Source: CALJFL01 sp047633055
GTDB taxonomy: Bacteria > Pseudomonadota > Gammaproteobacteria > Pseudomonadales > Halieaceae
Direction of reading: 5' to 3'
Assembly (NCBI GenBank): GCA_047633055.1
Contig: JBLIEI010000019.1
Coordinates: 3,646-67,645 of the forward strand
Length of the DNA: 64,000 bases
The notes beneath the pieces are model-generated. The model searched no databases and had not been told where the DNA came from. It worked only from the letters and a program-made list of their open reading frames with translations. Below are positions 8,908 to 17,852 of the stretch, piece by piece. The translations under genes and the position numbers were made by a program. Every line of letters begins with the position of its first letter. Position 1 is the first letter of the stretch.

Positions 8908-9612
8908 ATGGACACTTACAGCCGTTCATACCCGGGTACAACTCTCAGCCTGGGTATCTTTAGCCTGATCGCACTGACGGTGATATTGACCATCGGGATG
9001 CTGCTCCAGGTCGAGGATATGGTGCAGCTCAAGATTCTGATCGAAGATAGCGGGCCTGTACAGATGACTGGCCAGTTAGCCATCGAGTTGACCTTCGCCG
9101 GCTGCTTGTTGTCTGCCATCGTCAGCAGCCAGCGGCGCGCCTCTTTTTTGCCGCTAAGTTATCTGACCATGTTCTACTTCCTTCGTGAGGCCGACTTTCA
9201 TTACAAAGTGTCGGAATTCGCCAAAGCGACTCAGTTCAAACGCTTCTATCTTCACGAGATGATCCCATTGTCCACAAAACTTTTTATGGCCAGCATCATC
9301 ATTCTTTTTCTGGTGGTGCTAGTGAAATATCTACGACGTGAAAAAGCAGTGTTCTTAAAAGCGCTGCGCCATAAGGTCACCTGGGCATGGTTTGCCGTTT
9401 GTTGGTTTATGGTATTTGGCGTATCCCAGGTGATTGATCAAATTCCCCTTTTTCACACTGAAAAAGGGCAGGTCTTTGAAGAGGTGTTCGAGGCCAGCGC
9501 AGAGGTTATCGCCCTGCTAACCCTGATTCTATTTTGGATTCAGGTGTGGGGAACGATTCGTGCGAAAACAGCACCGAACACTACTGCCGCATCAACTCAA
9601 ACAACGCGCTAA
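8908..9612 (+). CDS. Unrecognised integral membrane protein, about five segments
   Basis: 234 residues, family not recognised. Hydrophobic spans occur at about residues 14-33 (LGIFSLIALTVILTIGMLLQ), 60-75, 125-145 (LFMASIIILFLVVLVKYL), 163-180 (WAWFAVCWFMVFGVSQV) and 195-212. Between spans two and three is a charged loop with LREADFHYKVSEFAKATQFKR. The C-terminus is polar and Thr-rich. AGGAG precedes the ATG by about 11 bases. There is no partner gene on the same strand, and the gene is divergent from the NUDIX gene 151 bases away. No function is proposed. Confidence 0.75.
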   Translation: MDTYSRSYPGTTLSLGIFSLIALTVILTIGMLLQVEDMVQLKILIEDSGPVQMTGQLAIELTFAGCLLSAIVSSQRRASFLPLSYLTMFYFLREADFHYKVSEFAKATQFKRFYLHEMIPLSTKLFMASIIILFLVVLVKYLRREKAVFLKALRHKVTWAWFAVCWFMVFGVSQVIDQIPLFHTEKGQVFEEVFEASAEVIALLTLILFWIQVWGTIRAKTAPNTTAASTQTTR

Positions 9613-9960
9613 CGATTGCTCTGGTACCGAGTATCACCGCCGGCCTCTTCGCAACCATTTCCGGCAACACGTAGATACCCTCTTGATCAAAGTTCTCGTG
9701 ATCGGATACATCAGGATTAGGATGCAGCACGCCTCTGGCAAAGACCTGCCACCCACCCGCTCGCCCTCATCCGGAATTGCTCCGGGGTAATATAGCGCCC
9801 GTCTAAAAATCCAACCCTGATCTATACCCATCAACAACTTCTCGATCAGCTACTGCGCAAACTGGTTGTTAAACTCTGATCTGCTGCGATATTCTGAGGG
9901 CCGAATGCCCGATAGACAATTGGCTATCAGATACCCTTGACCACGAAGCTATTTCGTCTT
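9581..9960 (-). pseudogene. Probable decayed coding remnant, unidentified
   Basis: On the minus strand protein-like text appears in two frames with stops between. From about 9960 it reads GYLIANCLSGIRPSEYRSRS to FNNQFAQ, then a stop, then LIEKLLMGIDQGWIF. A shifted frame gives FLDGRYITPEQFRMRASGW, and after another shift ARGVLHPNPDVSDHENFDQE runs on through IYVLPEMVAKRPAVILGTRA to a stop at 9581. The sequence has the look of one damaged gene, but I cannot name the family. Its end overlaps the 3' end of the membrane protein gene. The following 300 bases (9961-10261) hold no gene I can support. Confidence 0.3.
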
Positions 9961-10261
9961 TTTACTCCACTGGCCGTGCTGGAATACGCTACCATGATCG
10001 CGGCAGGTATCGGCTCGCGGCGGGAGTATTTCGCTGTCGTTGCACAACCATCTGATTTGAGAAAATGGACCCCGGCGCGAACTCTTTATCGTGGTGATGT
10101 CGGCGGTGGCAGAGAACGCTGGCAGTATCAGCGCGCTATAAAAAAACCCAACACACAAAGACGCCGTAAAATTGGGCCTACTCCTTAATTCTCAGCGACA
10201 CGTTCAGATAGAGAGTAAAGCAAGTCAGGCAGTCTTTCCTCTTTGCCGTTTGGAGGCTGGC

Positions 10262-10675
10262 TCAAGTTCTGCTTTTGCCGGCCTCTGACATGGCCAGATC
10301 ATAGCCCAGACCGCGGGCGTGCTGCCGCGCCTGATCCTGTTCTGCCGCGCTGCGACTAGCCACCCACAGGTTCGCGCACCGAGTACCAGTGCGACAATAC
10401 GCCAGAACCGGGCCGATAGATTGATCAAACAATTGTTGCACCACACCTGCATCCGGGCCGGGAAAATCCATCGCCGTAATGGGTAAATAATGGTACGCCA
10501 GACCAGCCGCCTCAGCGGCAGCCGCAATTTCAGCAGTTGCAGTCTGGCCGACCTCCTCACCATCGGGTCGGTTGTTGATCAGCGTGAGATACCCCGCAGC
10601 CGCTATTTCGGCTACATCCTCCACCTGGATTTGCCCAGTGACGGCAATTTGGTCAGTTAACATCGTTATATTCAT
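10262..10675 (-). CDS. TIGR01244/DUF442-type phosphatase-fold sulfur transferase
   Basis: 137 residues from ATG 10675; a longer frame exists upstream, but this ATG begins the family's usual N-terminus (MNITMLTDQIAVTGQI) and has GGGA before it. The fold is that of the cysteine-phosphatase/rhodanese-like beta-lactamase-hydrolase-associated domain, with the active-site loop AYCRTGTRCANLW (C-x4-R) and GYLTLINNRPDGEE. The C-terminus SEAGKSRT is short. It follows a TauE-type carrier gene on the same strand after 140 bases. In other bacteria this domain is often fused to or placed beside sulfide/persulfide detoxification genes, so a sulfur role is inferred. Confidence 0.8.
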   Translation of the reverse strand: MNITMLTDQIAVTGQIQVEDVAEIAAAGYLTLINNRPDGEEVGQTATAEIAAAAEAAGLAYHYLPITAMDFPGPDAGVVQQLFDQSIGPVLAYCRTGTRCANLWVASRSAAEQDQARQHARGLGYDLAMSEAGKSRT

Positions 10676-10815
10676 GTTCGTGATCCCTACATTGGTTTTA
10701 TTAGCGCATACCACGGGTGAAGTATAAGCCCGCTCCTGCGTTCGCGAAAGGCACATCCTCTGCTCTCCCGGCTGATTTATCAGTCGAACCCGGCGACGAC
10801 TGCCGAACAGATAGA

Positions 10816-11562
10816 TTAAATTCCCAGGCCTTCCCACAGCAGCTTAATACCAACTACCATCAGGAAAATACTTATAATTCCGTAATAGATTTTGGGATCT
10901 GTGCGCTTAACCAAGTAGTGGCCTATCAAGACACCAATAGGCGCCAGTGGTGCTAGAGTCAGTGAATAAATCAGGTTCTCACTACTAAATTGTCCCAACG
11001 AGTAATACGGCACAAGCTTCACCGCATTCACCGAAGCAAAGAAAACCCCCGAGGTCCCTGCATAAATTAGTGGTTTTAGGTTTTTCGGCACAAGGTACAT
11101 TTGAAACGGGGGTGCACCCGCGTGAATACTGAAGCTTGTAAAGCCTGCCAGAGTTGAAAATGCGGTTGCTGCGAACCCATTGTGACGGGCACTGGCGCGC
11201 GACATCCAACCCATGAGGCTCTGCACCCCAAAAACCAGCGCCAGAGTGCCCACCAGAATACGCATGTGGTCATCATTCATCGAACCGGCGGTAAAGTAGC
11301 CAATGGCGATACCAACCATTGCACCAGGCAACATCAACTGCAGTGCTCTGCGGTCGTAGCATCCCCAGTAGGTTTTAAGTACAACTATATCCATCACTAC
11401 CAAGAGGGGAAGTAAGATGGCAGCAGCTTGTGTAGGCGACATAATCAGCGCCATTAATGGCACTGCGAGAACGGCTACGGAACCGCCAAAACCACCCTTG
11501 GAAATCCCATAAAGCAGGACTGCGGGGACGCACAACACATAGAAAAGCGGCTCATGCAGCAA
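10816..11562 (-). CDS. TauE/SafE-family (sulfite exporter-like) membrane carrier
   Basis: 248 residues with seven to eight hydrophobic segments. The family's Gly-rich opening GISKGGFGGSVAVLAVP and the second-half repeat with AGFTSFSIHAGAPPFQMYLVP identify TauE/SafE (PF01925). Members move small anions such as sulfite or sulfoacetate. The only possible start in this frame near the N-terminus is TTG at 11562, six bases after the purC stop, so translation may depend on purC. Downstream lies the DUF442-type protein, giving a plausible two-gene sulfur module. Confidence 0.85.
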   Translation of the reverse strand: MLHEPLFYVLCVPAVLLYGISKGGFGGSVAVLAVPLMALIMSPTQAAAILLPLLVVMDIVVLKTYWGCYDRRALQLMLPGAMVGIAIGYFTAGSMNDDHMRILVGTLALVFGVQSLMGWMSRASARHNGFAATAFSTLAGFTSFSIHAGAPPFQMYLVPKNLKPLIYAGTSGVFFASVNAVKLVPYYSLGQFSSENLIYSLTLAPLAPIGVLIGHYLVKRTDPKIYYGIISIFLMVVGIKLLWEGLGI

Positions 11563-11568
11563 GCGGGC

Positions 11569-12672
11569 CTAATCCACCAGACCAAATTCGTCTTTCAATA
11601 CCTGGACTATTTCCGCCTTCGGGTTATCGGACAAGTGTACGGGCTTACCCGTGATTTTCTCCGCTATACCCGTATAAGTTGCAGAAATTTTCATGAGCAC
11701 TTTTACAGGAAGGTCATTGTCCTTGGCCAGCGCCTGGCGCTCCTGCATGCGCGCCTTGTTCAGAAGAATATCCGGGTCGGGAAAATGATTGAGCAGCAAT
11801 TGCCTGAAATCTTCTTTGGAATTCTCGACGACCTCGCCTTGGCGATAGGCCGGACCATCCCAGATTCGAGATGAGTCAGGGGTGCCCACTTCATCCATGT
11901 AGATCAGTTTCTCATCGCCATTTTTGCCAGTGACATAGCCGAACTCAAACTTGGTGTCGACAAAGACCTGATCGATGCCGGCCAGTGTCTCGCTGATTAG
12001 ATCAAAACCCTCACGCAGCAGAGTCTCATAGGTGTCAACATCGGCCTGTTGTCTGAACTGGAACGCCTGATAGTTATTGTTAATATCGGTGCGAGTAATA
12101 TTGACGTCGTCTGCCTCAGGAACGCCCGGGATACCCTGCAGAATGCCCTTGGTGGACGGGGTAATAAGTAGATCGGGAAGCCGCTGATCTTTTTCCAGCC
12201 CGTCGGGGATCGCAATACCACAAAACTCGCGCTCGCCCTTGGCGTAGGAGCGCCACATAGAACCCGTAATATATTGACGGGCAATGGCCTCGATCATCAC
12301 CGGCCTTGCCTTTTGCACAATCCAGACCAGGGGGTGAGGGATTTCGAGAATATGACTTTCAGCCAGGCCCTGCTCCTTAAACAGGCCAAACCAGTGGTTG
12401 GAGATGGCATTCAACGCGGCGCCCTTCCCCGGCACACCGTTCATGCCGCCTTCACCGTGCCAAATACAATCGAAAGCCGAGATACGGTCGGAAATAACCA
12501 TGATGGCCAGGGGTGCGCCTGCAGCCACGTCATAGCCCCGATCCGCCACCAGACGCGCGCTATCAGCATCTGTCAGCCAGTAAACAGACCGTACCTTGCC
12601 ACTATGAACCGCTTGATCTGTTCGAATGGGCAAATCATCATTGACTGCCAATACTTTGTCCGCAAGACTCAT
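11569..12672 (-). CDS. purC: Phosphoribosylaminoimidazole-succinocarboxamide synthase (SAICAR synthase), long form
   Basis: 367 residues, versus about 240 for the E. coli-type enzyme; the longer form is known from Vibrio, Pseudomonas relatives and eukaryotes. It joins CAIR and aspartate using ATP in de novo purine synthesis. Visible motifs are SGKVRSVYW (ATP loop), VISDRISAFDCIW, the RQYITGSMWRSYAKGE stretch, and LIYMDEVGTPDSSRIWD, which is the family's signature. It precedes the TauE gene by six bases on the same strand. Upstream, 163 bases separate it from the divergent phospholipase start. I see no purine riboswitch or PurR operator. Confidence 0.95.
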   Translation of the reverse strand: MSLADKVLAVNDDLPIRTDQAVHSGKVRSVYWLTDADSARLVADRGYDVAAGAPLAIMVISDRISAFDCIWHGEGGMNGVPGKGAALNAISNHWFGLFKEQGLAESHILEIPHPLVWIVQKARPVMIEAIARQYITGSMWRSYAKGEREFCGIAIPDGLEKDQRLPDLLITPSTKGILQGIPGVPEADDVNITRTDINNNYQAFQFRQQADVDTYETLLREGFDLISETLAGIDQVFVDTKFEFGYVTGKNGDEKLIYMDEVGTPDSSRIWDGPAYRQGEVVENSKEDFRQLLLNHFPDPDILLNKARMQERQALAKDNDLPVKVLMKISATYTGIAEKITGKPVHLSDNPKAEIVQVLKDEFGLVD

Positions 12673-12835
12673 ACTTTGCTCTGTTGTCGCTGTTGATTGT
12701 GAAAGACGGTAATGTTAGCAGAGCAGCGGCGCAGATTACACAGGCGCCATCATGACTATGGCTTTCGCTTTTGTATCCAAGACGGATGCTTTACGATTGC
12801 GGGAAATTCCCACCCCCGAAATTACCGGACCCGTT

Positions 12836-13843
12836 ATGCAAAAACTCTTTCTGTTCATGTTACTCACGGTATTTGCGCTGACCAGTCGAGCCAGTATATT
12901 CGCAGACTGCAGTGACATAGTTGATAACGACCATCGACTAGCCTGCTATGACGCAATGGCAGGCAAACCGATAAGTACGGATCCGACTACGGCGACCTCA
13001 AACGAAATTATCGAGTCCCCTGTTGCGGCGACCATCACAGAGCATGAACCAGAGTTACTCTTTCAGGAACGCCTGGAATTAGAAGAAAAGTCAGCGAACA
13101 ACCCGTGGGTCATTACCCCACATAGACGTAACTATATTCTGCCGATTACTTACAACAGCAGGATCAACACCGAGCCCTTTGAGTCGTCATTTCCAGATGG
13201 CGAGATGGACGAAATCGAAGCCAAATTCCAAATCAGCCTGAAGGCACCGCTGTGGGAGGACATATTGGGCGAAGGCACTAACCTTTGGGGCGCCTATACC
13301 CAGGAAAACTGGTGGCAGGTATATAACACTGAGGAGTCCGCTCCTTTTAGAGAGACTAATTATCAGCCCGAGGTCCTACTCACGTTAGAGAATGATTTTG
13401 AGTTCTGGGGATTTCGCAACACACTCCTTGGTGTCAGTTTCACCCATCAGTCCAATGGCAGAAGTGAAGTTTTGTCCAGAAGCTGGAATCGAGTCATCGC
13501 CACCGCCCTGCTCGAGCGCGACCGGATGAGCTTGACTGCACGGGCCTGGTACCGCATTCCCGAAGATGACGATGATAACGACAATCCGAATATGTACAAC
13601 TACTATGGCTACGGCGACTTGACCGGTACCTGGAAAGTGGATAATCAACAATTCTCCGTTATGCTTCGTAACAACCTGCGCAGCGACAATAAAGGGGCTA
13701 TTCAATTAGATTGGACCTTTCCTCTCAGTAAAAGATTTAGAGGTTACGTACAGTACTTCAACGGCTACGGGGAAAGCCTGATCGACTACGATCACAGCGT
13801 GCATCGCATCGGTGTAGGTGTCTCTATGACAGAGTTGTTCTAG
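12836..13843 (+). CDS. pldA: Outer-membrane phospholipase A1 (OMPLA)
   Basis: 335 residues from ATG 12836. A frame open from 12752 adds 28 residues, but the internal ATG starts a clear signal peptide (MQKLFLFMLLTVFALTSRAS). The first mature segment, CSDIVDNDHRLACYDAMAG, is a small Cys-containing N-terminal motif often seen ahead of such barrels. The catalytic FTHQSNGRS supplies His204 and Ser206 of the Ser-His pair, and SWNRV supplies the Asn. Calcium-dependent hydrolysis of outer-membrane phospholipids is expected. The ribosome site is weak. The barrel ends in a typical aromatic (MTELF). It is divergent from purC. Confidence 0.92.
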   Translation: MQKLFLFMLLTVFALTSRASIFADCSDIVDNDHRLACYDAMAGKPISTDPTTATSNEIIESPVAATITEHEPELLFQERLELEEKSANNPWVITPHRRNYILPITYNSRINTEPFESSFPDGEMDEIEAKFQISLKAPLWEDILGEGTNLWGAYTQENWWQVYNTEESAPFRETNYQPEVLLTLENDFEFWGFRNTLLGVSFTHQSNGRSEVLSRSWNRVIATALLERDRMSLTARAWYRIPEDDDDNDNPNMYNYYGYGDLTGTWKVDNQQFSVMLRNNLRSDNKGAIQLDWTFPLSKRFRGYVQYFNGYGESLIDYDHSVHRIGVGVSMTELF

Positions 13844-14158
13844 CCGCCGAATGGCCACCAAAAATCCAGTTGACACTGTCGGGCAGCTCCAGCCTTGCCA
13901 TAAACAGTCATCGGCGCTAATTCGCAGGCAATGCGTCGAAGACGCTCGGCTTGAAACTCTTGCTCACACGCGCTGCCTAATTCTTTGCTGTTGATGATCT
14001 TCGTGATGTTATCGTTCTTTTAACGGTACAATATAGCAATAATTCGCGGCTTGGTTGTCAAGTACATTTTGCGGGGGGATTTGAGCCGGCCACCGCACTT
14101 TTAATTTTTCAAACCGAATCCTGTATCGGGATAAGCACTCATCAGCGCGATAGAAACC
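13844..14158. other. Intergenic, no gene seen
   Basis: No coding frame is convincing. A possible -10 TACAAT at 14027-14032 lies 130 bases before the small ORF at 14159, but no good -35 matches it. No terminator with a T-tract follows pldA. Confidence 0.5.
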
Positions 14159-14317
14159 ATGCAGGCACGGCTGGACACAATAAATATCTCACTCGAAATA
14201 CTGAATGATCACAAGTATCTGAAGGCATTCGTCGCCCTACTGCTAGCCTTTGCGCTCCATAAAATTGGCGGTGACTGCGCCGATACACCCGATCAACCAG
14301 ACCGACCAAAGGGATAA
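14159..14317 (+). CDS. Small hydrophobic-segment protein, 52 residues, coupled to DUF4239 gene
   Basis: An ATG at 14159 opens a 52-codon frame ending three bases before the next ATG. The product has a polar N-terminus (MQARLDTINISLEIL), one hydrophobic span (YLKAFVALLLAFALHKIGG) and an Asp/Pro-rich tail with one Cys. It could be a single-pass partner or leader of the membrane protein that follows, and the GGGATAA around its stop serves as the ribosome site of that gene. Its own ribosome site is poor. I do not recognise the family; real or not, the tight coupling argues for translation. Confidence 0.45.
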   Translation: MQARLDTINISLEILNDHKYLKAFVALLLAFALHKIGGDCADTPDQPDRPKG

Positions 14318-14320
14318 ACC

Positions 14321-15109
14321 ATGATCAGAGATTTCATTGATAGCATGCCTCTGTGGGGCGTGCTTCTAACGACCATTACTATCGTCTGGATGGCCACCGA
14401 GGTCGGATTTCGGGCAGGTGTTAGCCGCAGTAACAAACCGAGTTTCGATAATGAAACCCAAATCAGCTCAATGACCGGCGCCAATCTCGGCCTGCTGGCA
14501 TTCCTTCTCGCCTTTACTTTCAGCATGGCGGCCGGACATTTCGACACCCGTAAAAAAATCATTCTGGAAGAAGCGAAGGTAATATCAACAGCATACTTAC
14601 GGACCAGCCTATTGCCTGGAGAAGCAAGCGCGCAGATAAGGGCGCTGCTGCGCGACTATACAGATGTGCGCACCATTAATGTTGGCGACGTTGACGTTGA
14701 AGCTGTGATCCGTAAGTCGAAGCTGTTGCAAGCTCAAATGTGGGAGGAAATTGAGACTCTGGTCGCTGATGGCGACCTGTCCGTGATGCACAGCTTGTTA
14801 ATTCAGTCTATTAATGAGGTCTTTGACTCCCACGAGGACCGCGTCGCAGCAGGCTTACACAATCGCATTCCGCCCACCATCTGGGTTGCACTCTACAGCG
14901 TGCTACTTCTTTCCATGCTGGGAATGGGCTTCCACTCTGGCATCAAGGGCTCTCGTAGCCCTGTACCCACGACTGCCCTCGCCTTGTCGTTCTCTATGGT
15001 ACTTTTCCTGATCGCGGATCTTGACCGACCTGATTCTGGCCTGGTGACGCCTGATCAATCTGCTTTATTGGAGCTCAACAAACAATTTCAAGCGCTGCCA
15101 GACCAATAG
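14321..15109 (+). CDS. DUF4239 (bestrophin-like) membrane protein
   Basis: 262 residues. Two N-terminal hydrophobic spans (WGVLLTTITIVWMATEVGF and GLLAFLLAFTFSMAAG) flank a polar loop. A long soluble helical region follows, with the family's EEAKVISTAYLR and LRDYTDVR. Two more spans lie near the C-terminus (WVALYSVLLLSMLGMGFHSG and ALALSFSMVLFLIADLDRP). The ADLDRP after the last span is typical of DUF4239. Members are thought to resemble bestrophin channels, but function is unproven. It follows a 52-codon ORF with a three-base gap and converges on the RidA gene eight bases away. Confidence 0.85.
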   Translation: MIRDFIDSMPLWGVLLTTITIVWMATEVGFRAGVSRSNKPSFDNETQISSMTGANLGLLAFLLAFTFSMAAGHFDTRKKIILEEAKVISTAYLRTSLLPGEASAQIRALLRDYTDVRTINVGDVDVEAVIRKSKLLQAQMWEEIETLVADGDLSVMHSLLIQSINEVFDSHEDRVAAGLHNRIPPTIWVALYSVLLLSMLGMGFHSGIKGSRSPVPTTALALSFSMVLFLIADLDRPDSGLVTPDQSALLELNKQFQALPDQ

Positions 15110-15116
15110 TGGCCGA

Positions 15117-15527
15117 TTAGGCGTCAGCTATCTGTGCCGTGGCCTCTATCTCAATCAGAAAATCGGGTAGTGCCAGCGCCTGCACACCAATCCAGGTATT
15201 GGCGGCGGGCATTACCTCACCATAAAACTCTCCCAGCGCTTGCCCGATGGGCTCGATAAGTGAAGGCTCATGGTTAACCACATAGGTTCGCAAGCGAACT
15301 ATGTCGCCAACTCTGGCACCAGCCGCTTCAAGTACGACCTTAAGGTTGGCCAGCGCCTGCCGTGCCTGTGCACCGACATCGCCGGCCCCCACCACGTTAT
15401 ATTCCTTGTCCCAGGCCACCTGCCCCGCGCAGTGAATGGTGATGTTTCCATCTGACTTAACTGCGTGAGAAAATCCATACTCGACACTGCCATAAAGCGC
15501 ATCGGGGTTAATAGTTTCTCTAGTCAT
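15117..15527 (-). CDS. RidA/YjgF family protein (enamine/imine deaminase-like)
   Basis: 136 residues. The family layout is present: GFSHAVKSDGNITIHCAGQVAWD near the N-terminus, QARQALANLKVVLEAAGA in the middle, and the C-terminal region with IGVQALALPDFLIEIEATA. The Arg that binds the substrate carboxylate in true RidA should sit in the ...R(x)Y/TWIGVQ area; here NTWIGVQ is seen and RLRTYVVN lies before it, so deaminase activity is uncertain. It is the last gene of the eight-gene minus-strand array. RidA proteins remove reactive imines made by amino-acid oxidases, which fits the flavin dehydrogenases at 29-32 kb. Confidence 0.85.
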   Translation of the reverse strand: MTRETINPDALYGSVEYGFSHAVKSDGNITIHCAGQVAWDKEYNVVGAGDVGAQARQALANLKVVLEAAGARVGDIVRLRTYVVNHEPSLIEPIGQALGEFYGEVMPAANTWIGVQALALPDFLIEIEATAQIADA

Positions 15528-15574
15528 AATAAGTGCCTCATTGTCGTTGCAATTGTTAAGCGGCTCTGGAGTCG

Positions 15575-17794
15575 CTAAAGATTGTCGTCGAAATAGCGCG
15601 TGATCGTGGTGAACACATGCAACCTGAAATCACTGATGCCATGCCGCTGGTTGGGATACACCATCATGTCGAATTGTTTGTCGGCTTTGATCAGTGAATC
15701 GGCGAACTGAAGGGTGAAAGCGAATTTCACATTTTCGTCGCCGGTACCATGTATCAGCAACAGCTTGCCCTGTAGTTTGTCTGCGTAATTCATCACATTT
15801 ACCGCGGCATAGCCTTCGGGATTCTCCTCGGGGGTGCCCATCCAGCGCTCTACACCTACAGCTTGATAGCGCGTTAGATCAATGACGGGGGCAACACTGA
15901 CTGCCGCCTTGAACAACGGTGCGGCTTTGGTCATGAGTGCGGCCGCGAGATATCCGCCACCACTCCAGCCCCAAAACCCGATACGCTCCGAATCCACCCA
16001 GGGCAAGCTCTTGAGGTAGTTAACACCCTGGATATAGTCCAGTACGGCATACTTACCGTACTCGCCATAGGTCAGATTTTTCGCAACCTTGCCCCGCCCT
16101 GTGGTTGTCCTGTTGTCCATCGCGAAGATTACGTAGCCATTCTGGGCCAGGTAGCGATGCCACAGATCCTGCGTTGGACCTCGCTGCGTGCCCCATCGAT
16201 TAACCACTACCTGAGAACCCGCGTTGCCATAGCCGTAGCTAATGACCGGGTACTTCTTCGACGGTTCAAAATCCGGAGGCTTGATAATAAAACCGTTGAG
16301 CGAAATGCCGTCGTCAGTATCGAAGGAGACAAATTCTGTATGCGTCATTGCATACTCATCAAACGCAGGCACCGATTTGGCTACGATTGGCAGGACCTCC
16401 TCACCCGCGGCGTTAACGACTGATAGTGACTGCGGCGTACGTGCATCTGAGTGAGTGGCCAATGCATAGTCAGCATTGGGCGATAGCTGCCAATTGTGCC
16501 AGCCCACCTTGTCGGTCAGCTTTTCAACCTGCTTGTCCAGGAGGCTGACACGGTAAACGTGTTGGTCAATCAATGAATCTTTCTTCGCATAGAAGTAAAC
16601 CCAACGCTCGTCTTCATCAACTCCAATGACGGAATCTACCGACCAATCCCCCTGCGTGAGCATTTGCCCCTCTTCGCCCGCCTCTATTTGGTAGAGGTGC
16701 CGGTACCCGCTTTTTTCACTGGTCCAGATTACGGTTCCGTCCGCCAGTGGCTGTAAATCATTGGTGATGTCAATCCAGGCCGGATCATTATCCTGTAGCA
16801 CCAGCGTGGCCTTTTGCTGCCCCGGTTCGGCGTACCAAAGCTTCAAGGTATTGTGGTCGCGAGTTAGATGTTGGATATACAGACCATCCGAGCTTGTATT
16901 CCAGTGCATCTGCGCAAGATAGTCATCGGGGTCATGCCCGACATCAATCCAATCAGTCTTACCCGATTGAAGCGCATGGACGCCGATCCGATTAACCGCA
17001 TGCTTCTCACTGGTGTTTGGATAATGGAAGGTCCGCACCTCACTGTAGCTGTGGAGTTCATCGATCAGTGGATAGAACCGCACTTCGGTAGCATCCATGC
17101 GCCAAAATGCGATTCGCTTCCCATCGGGCGACCAACGCCAACCGTCGACAGGCCCAAACTCGGTACTGCCGTAGTCAAAAATTCCATTAAAAATATCGCC
17201 GTCACCATCGCTGGTAACTGCCCTGGACTGACCAGAATCAAGATCAACTGTATAAATATTGTTAGCAACAACAAAGCCGACATTACGACCATCAGGTGCC
17301 AGCTTCACCAGCTGCAACTGCTGTCCCTCTACTCCCAGCGGGCGCAGCATCCTCTTATTGGTCTGATAAAGATACCAGGACGCGCTTCGATAGCCTTGCC
17401 AGTCGGTAGTCACCAGACCCTGCAGCAAAATCACGTTATTTTCTGGCTGCCACTGAAAATCTGTCAGTGTAAAGTTCTCTGGCAAACCGCTGACATCACT
17501 GAGAGCGAGCGCTGTTGTAAGCTGCCCGGACTCCACCGCCCGACTGACGATACGCTGACCTTTTTCACCTGACTCTATAAAGGCATAGCTATTGCTGTTC
17601 GGCAGCCACGCAATGGACTTGGGTAATTGCGCGGTAAAAGTGTCGCTGGCAAAGATCGTTTGTATGTCCAGCGGCTTACCAGGAGCGGCATGCAGTGCAG
17701 GCAGCGTCAACAAGATCATCGTAGCGCCAAGCATCATCGCTATAACCCTGCACAGCAATACTTCAGAACGTAGTCCGGCTGAACTAAATTTCAC
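15575..17794 (-). CDS. Secreted S9 family dipeptidyl peptidase IV-like enzyme
   Basis: 739 residues with an N-terminal signal (VIAMMLGATMILLTLPALHA). Residues about 45-480 form the beta-propeller, including FGPVDGWRWSPDGKRIAFWR, the stretch around the DPP-IV family's DW motif. The C-terminal alpha/beta hydrolase domain has the nucleophile in GFWGWSGGGY (near residue 612), the Asp in HGTGDENVKF and the His in NQRHGIS. Dipeptidyl peptidases of this type remove X-Pro or X-Ala from peptide N-termini in the periplasm. It lies between VOC and RidA genes in the peptide-utilisation array, 58 and 47 bases from them. Pro specificity is inferred from family. Confidence 0.9.
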   Translation of the reverse strand: MKFSSAGLRSEVLLCRVIAMMLGATMILLTLPALHAAPGKPLDIQTIFASDTFTAQLPKSIAWLPNSNSYAFIESGEKGQRIVSRAVESGQLTTALALSDVSGLPENFTLTDFQWQPENNVILLQGLVTTDWQGYRSASWYLYQTNKRMLRPLGVEGQQLQLVKLAPDGRNVGFVVANNIYTVDLDSGQSRAVTSDGDGDIFNGIFDYGSTEFGPVDGWRWSPDGKRIAFWRMDATEVRFYPLIDELHSYSEVRTFHYPNTSEKHAVNRIGVHALQSGKTDWIDVGHDPDDYLAQMHWNTSSDGLYIQHLTRDHNTLKLWYAEPGQQKATLVLQDNDPAWIDITNDLQPLADGTVIWTSEKSGYRHLYQIEAGEEGQMLTQGDWSVDSVIGVDEDERWVYFYAKKDSLIDQHVYRVSLLDKQVEKLTDKVGWHNWQLSPNADYALATHSDARTPQSLSVVNAAGEEVLPIVAKSVPAFDEYAMTHTEFVSFDTDDGISLNGFIIKPPDFEPSKKYPVISYGYGNAGSQVVVNRWGTQRGPTQDLWHRYLAQNGYVIFAMDNRTTTGRGKVAKNLTYGEYGKYAVLDYIQGVNYLKSLPWVDSERIGFWGWSGGGYLAAALMTKAAPLFKAAVSVAPVIDLTRYQAVGVERWMGTPEENPEGYAAVNVMNYADKLQGKLLLIHGTGDENVKFAFTLQFADSLIKADKQFDMMVYPNQRHGISDFRLHVFTTITRYFDDNL

Positions 17795-17852
17795 AATGAT
17801 CTCCTTGTGATCGCCGTGCCGATAATCATTACCTTCACATCGGCGATGTCAA

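Noticed and set aside
12673..12835. Purine riboswitch in front of purC
   Set aside because: No conserved three-way junction sequence is visible in the intergenic region.
16868..17572. 234-codon plus-strand frame opposite the dipeptidyl peptidase
   Set aside because: Antisense shadow of a clear S9 peptidase gene; no domain, no ribosome site, low-complexity composition.
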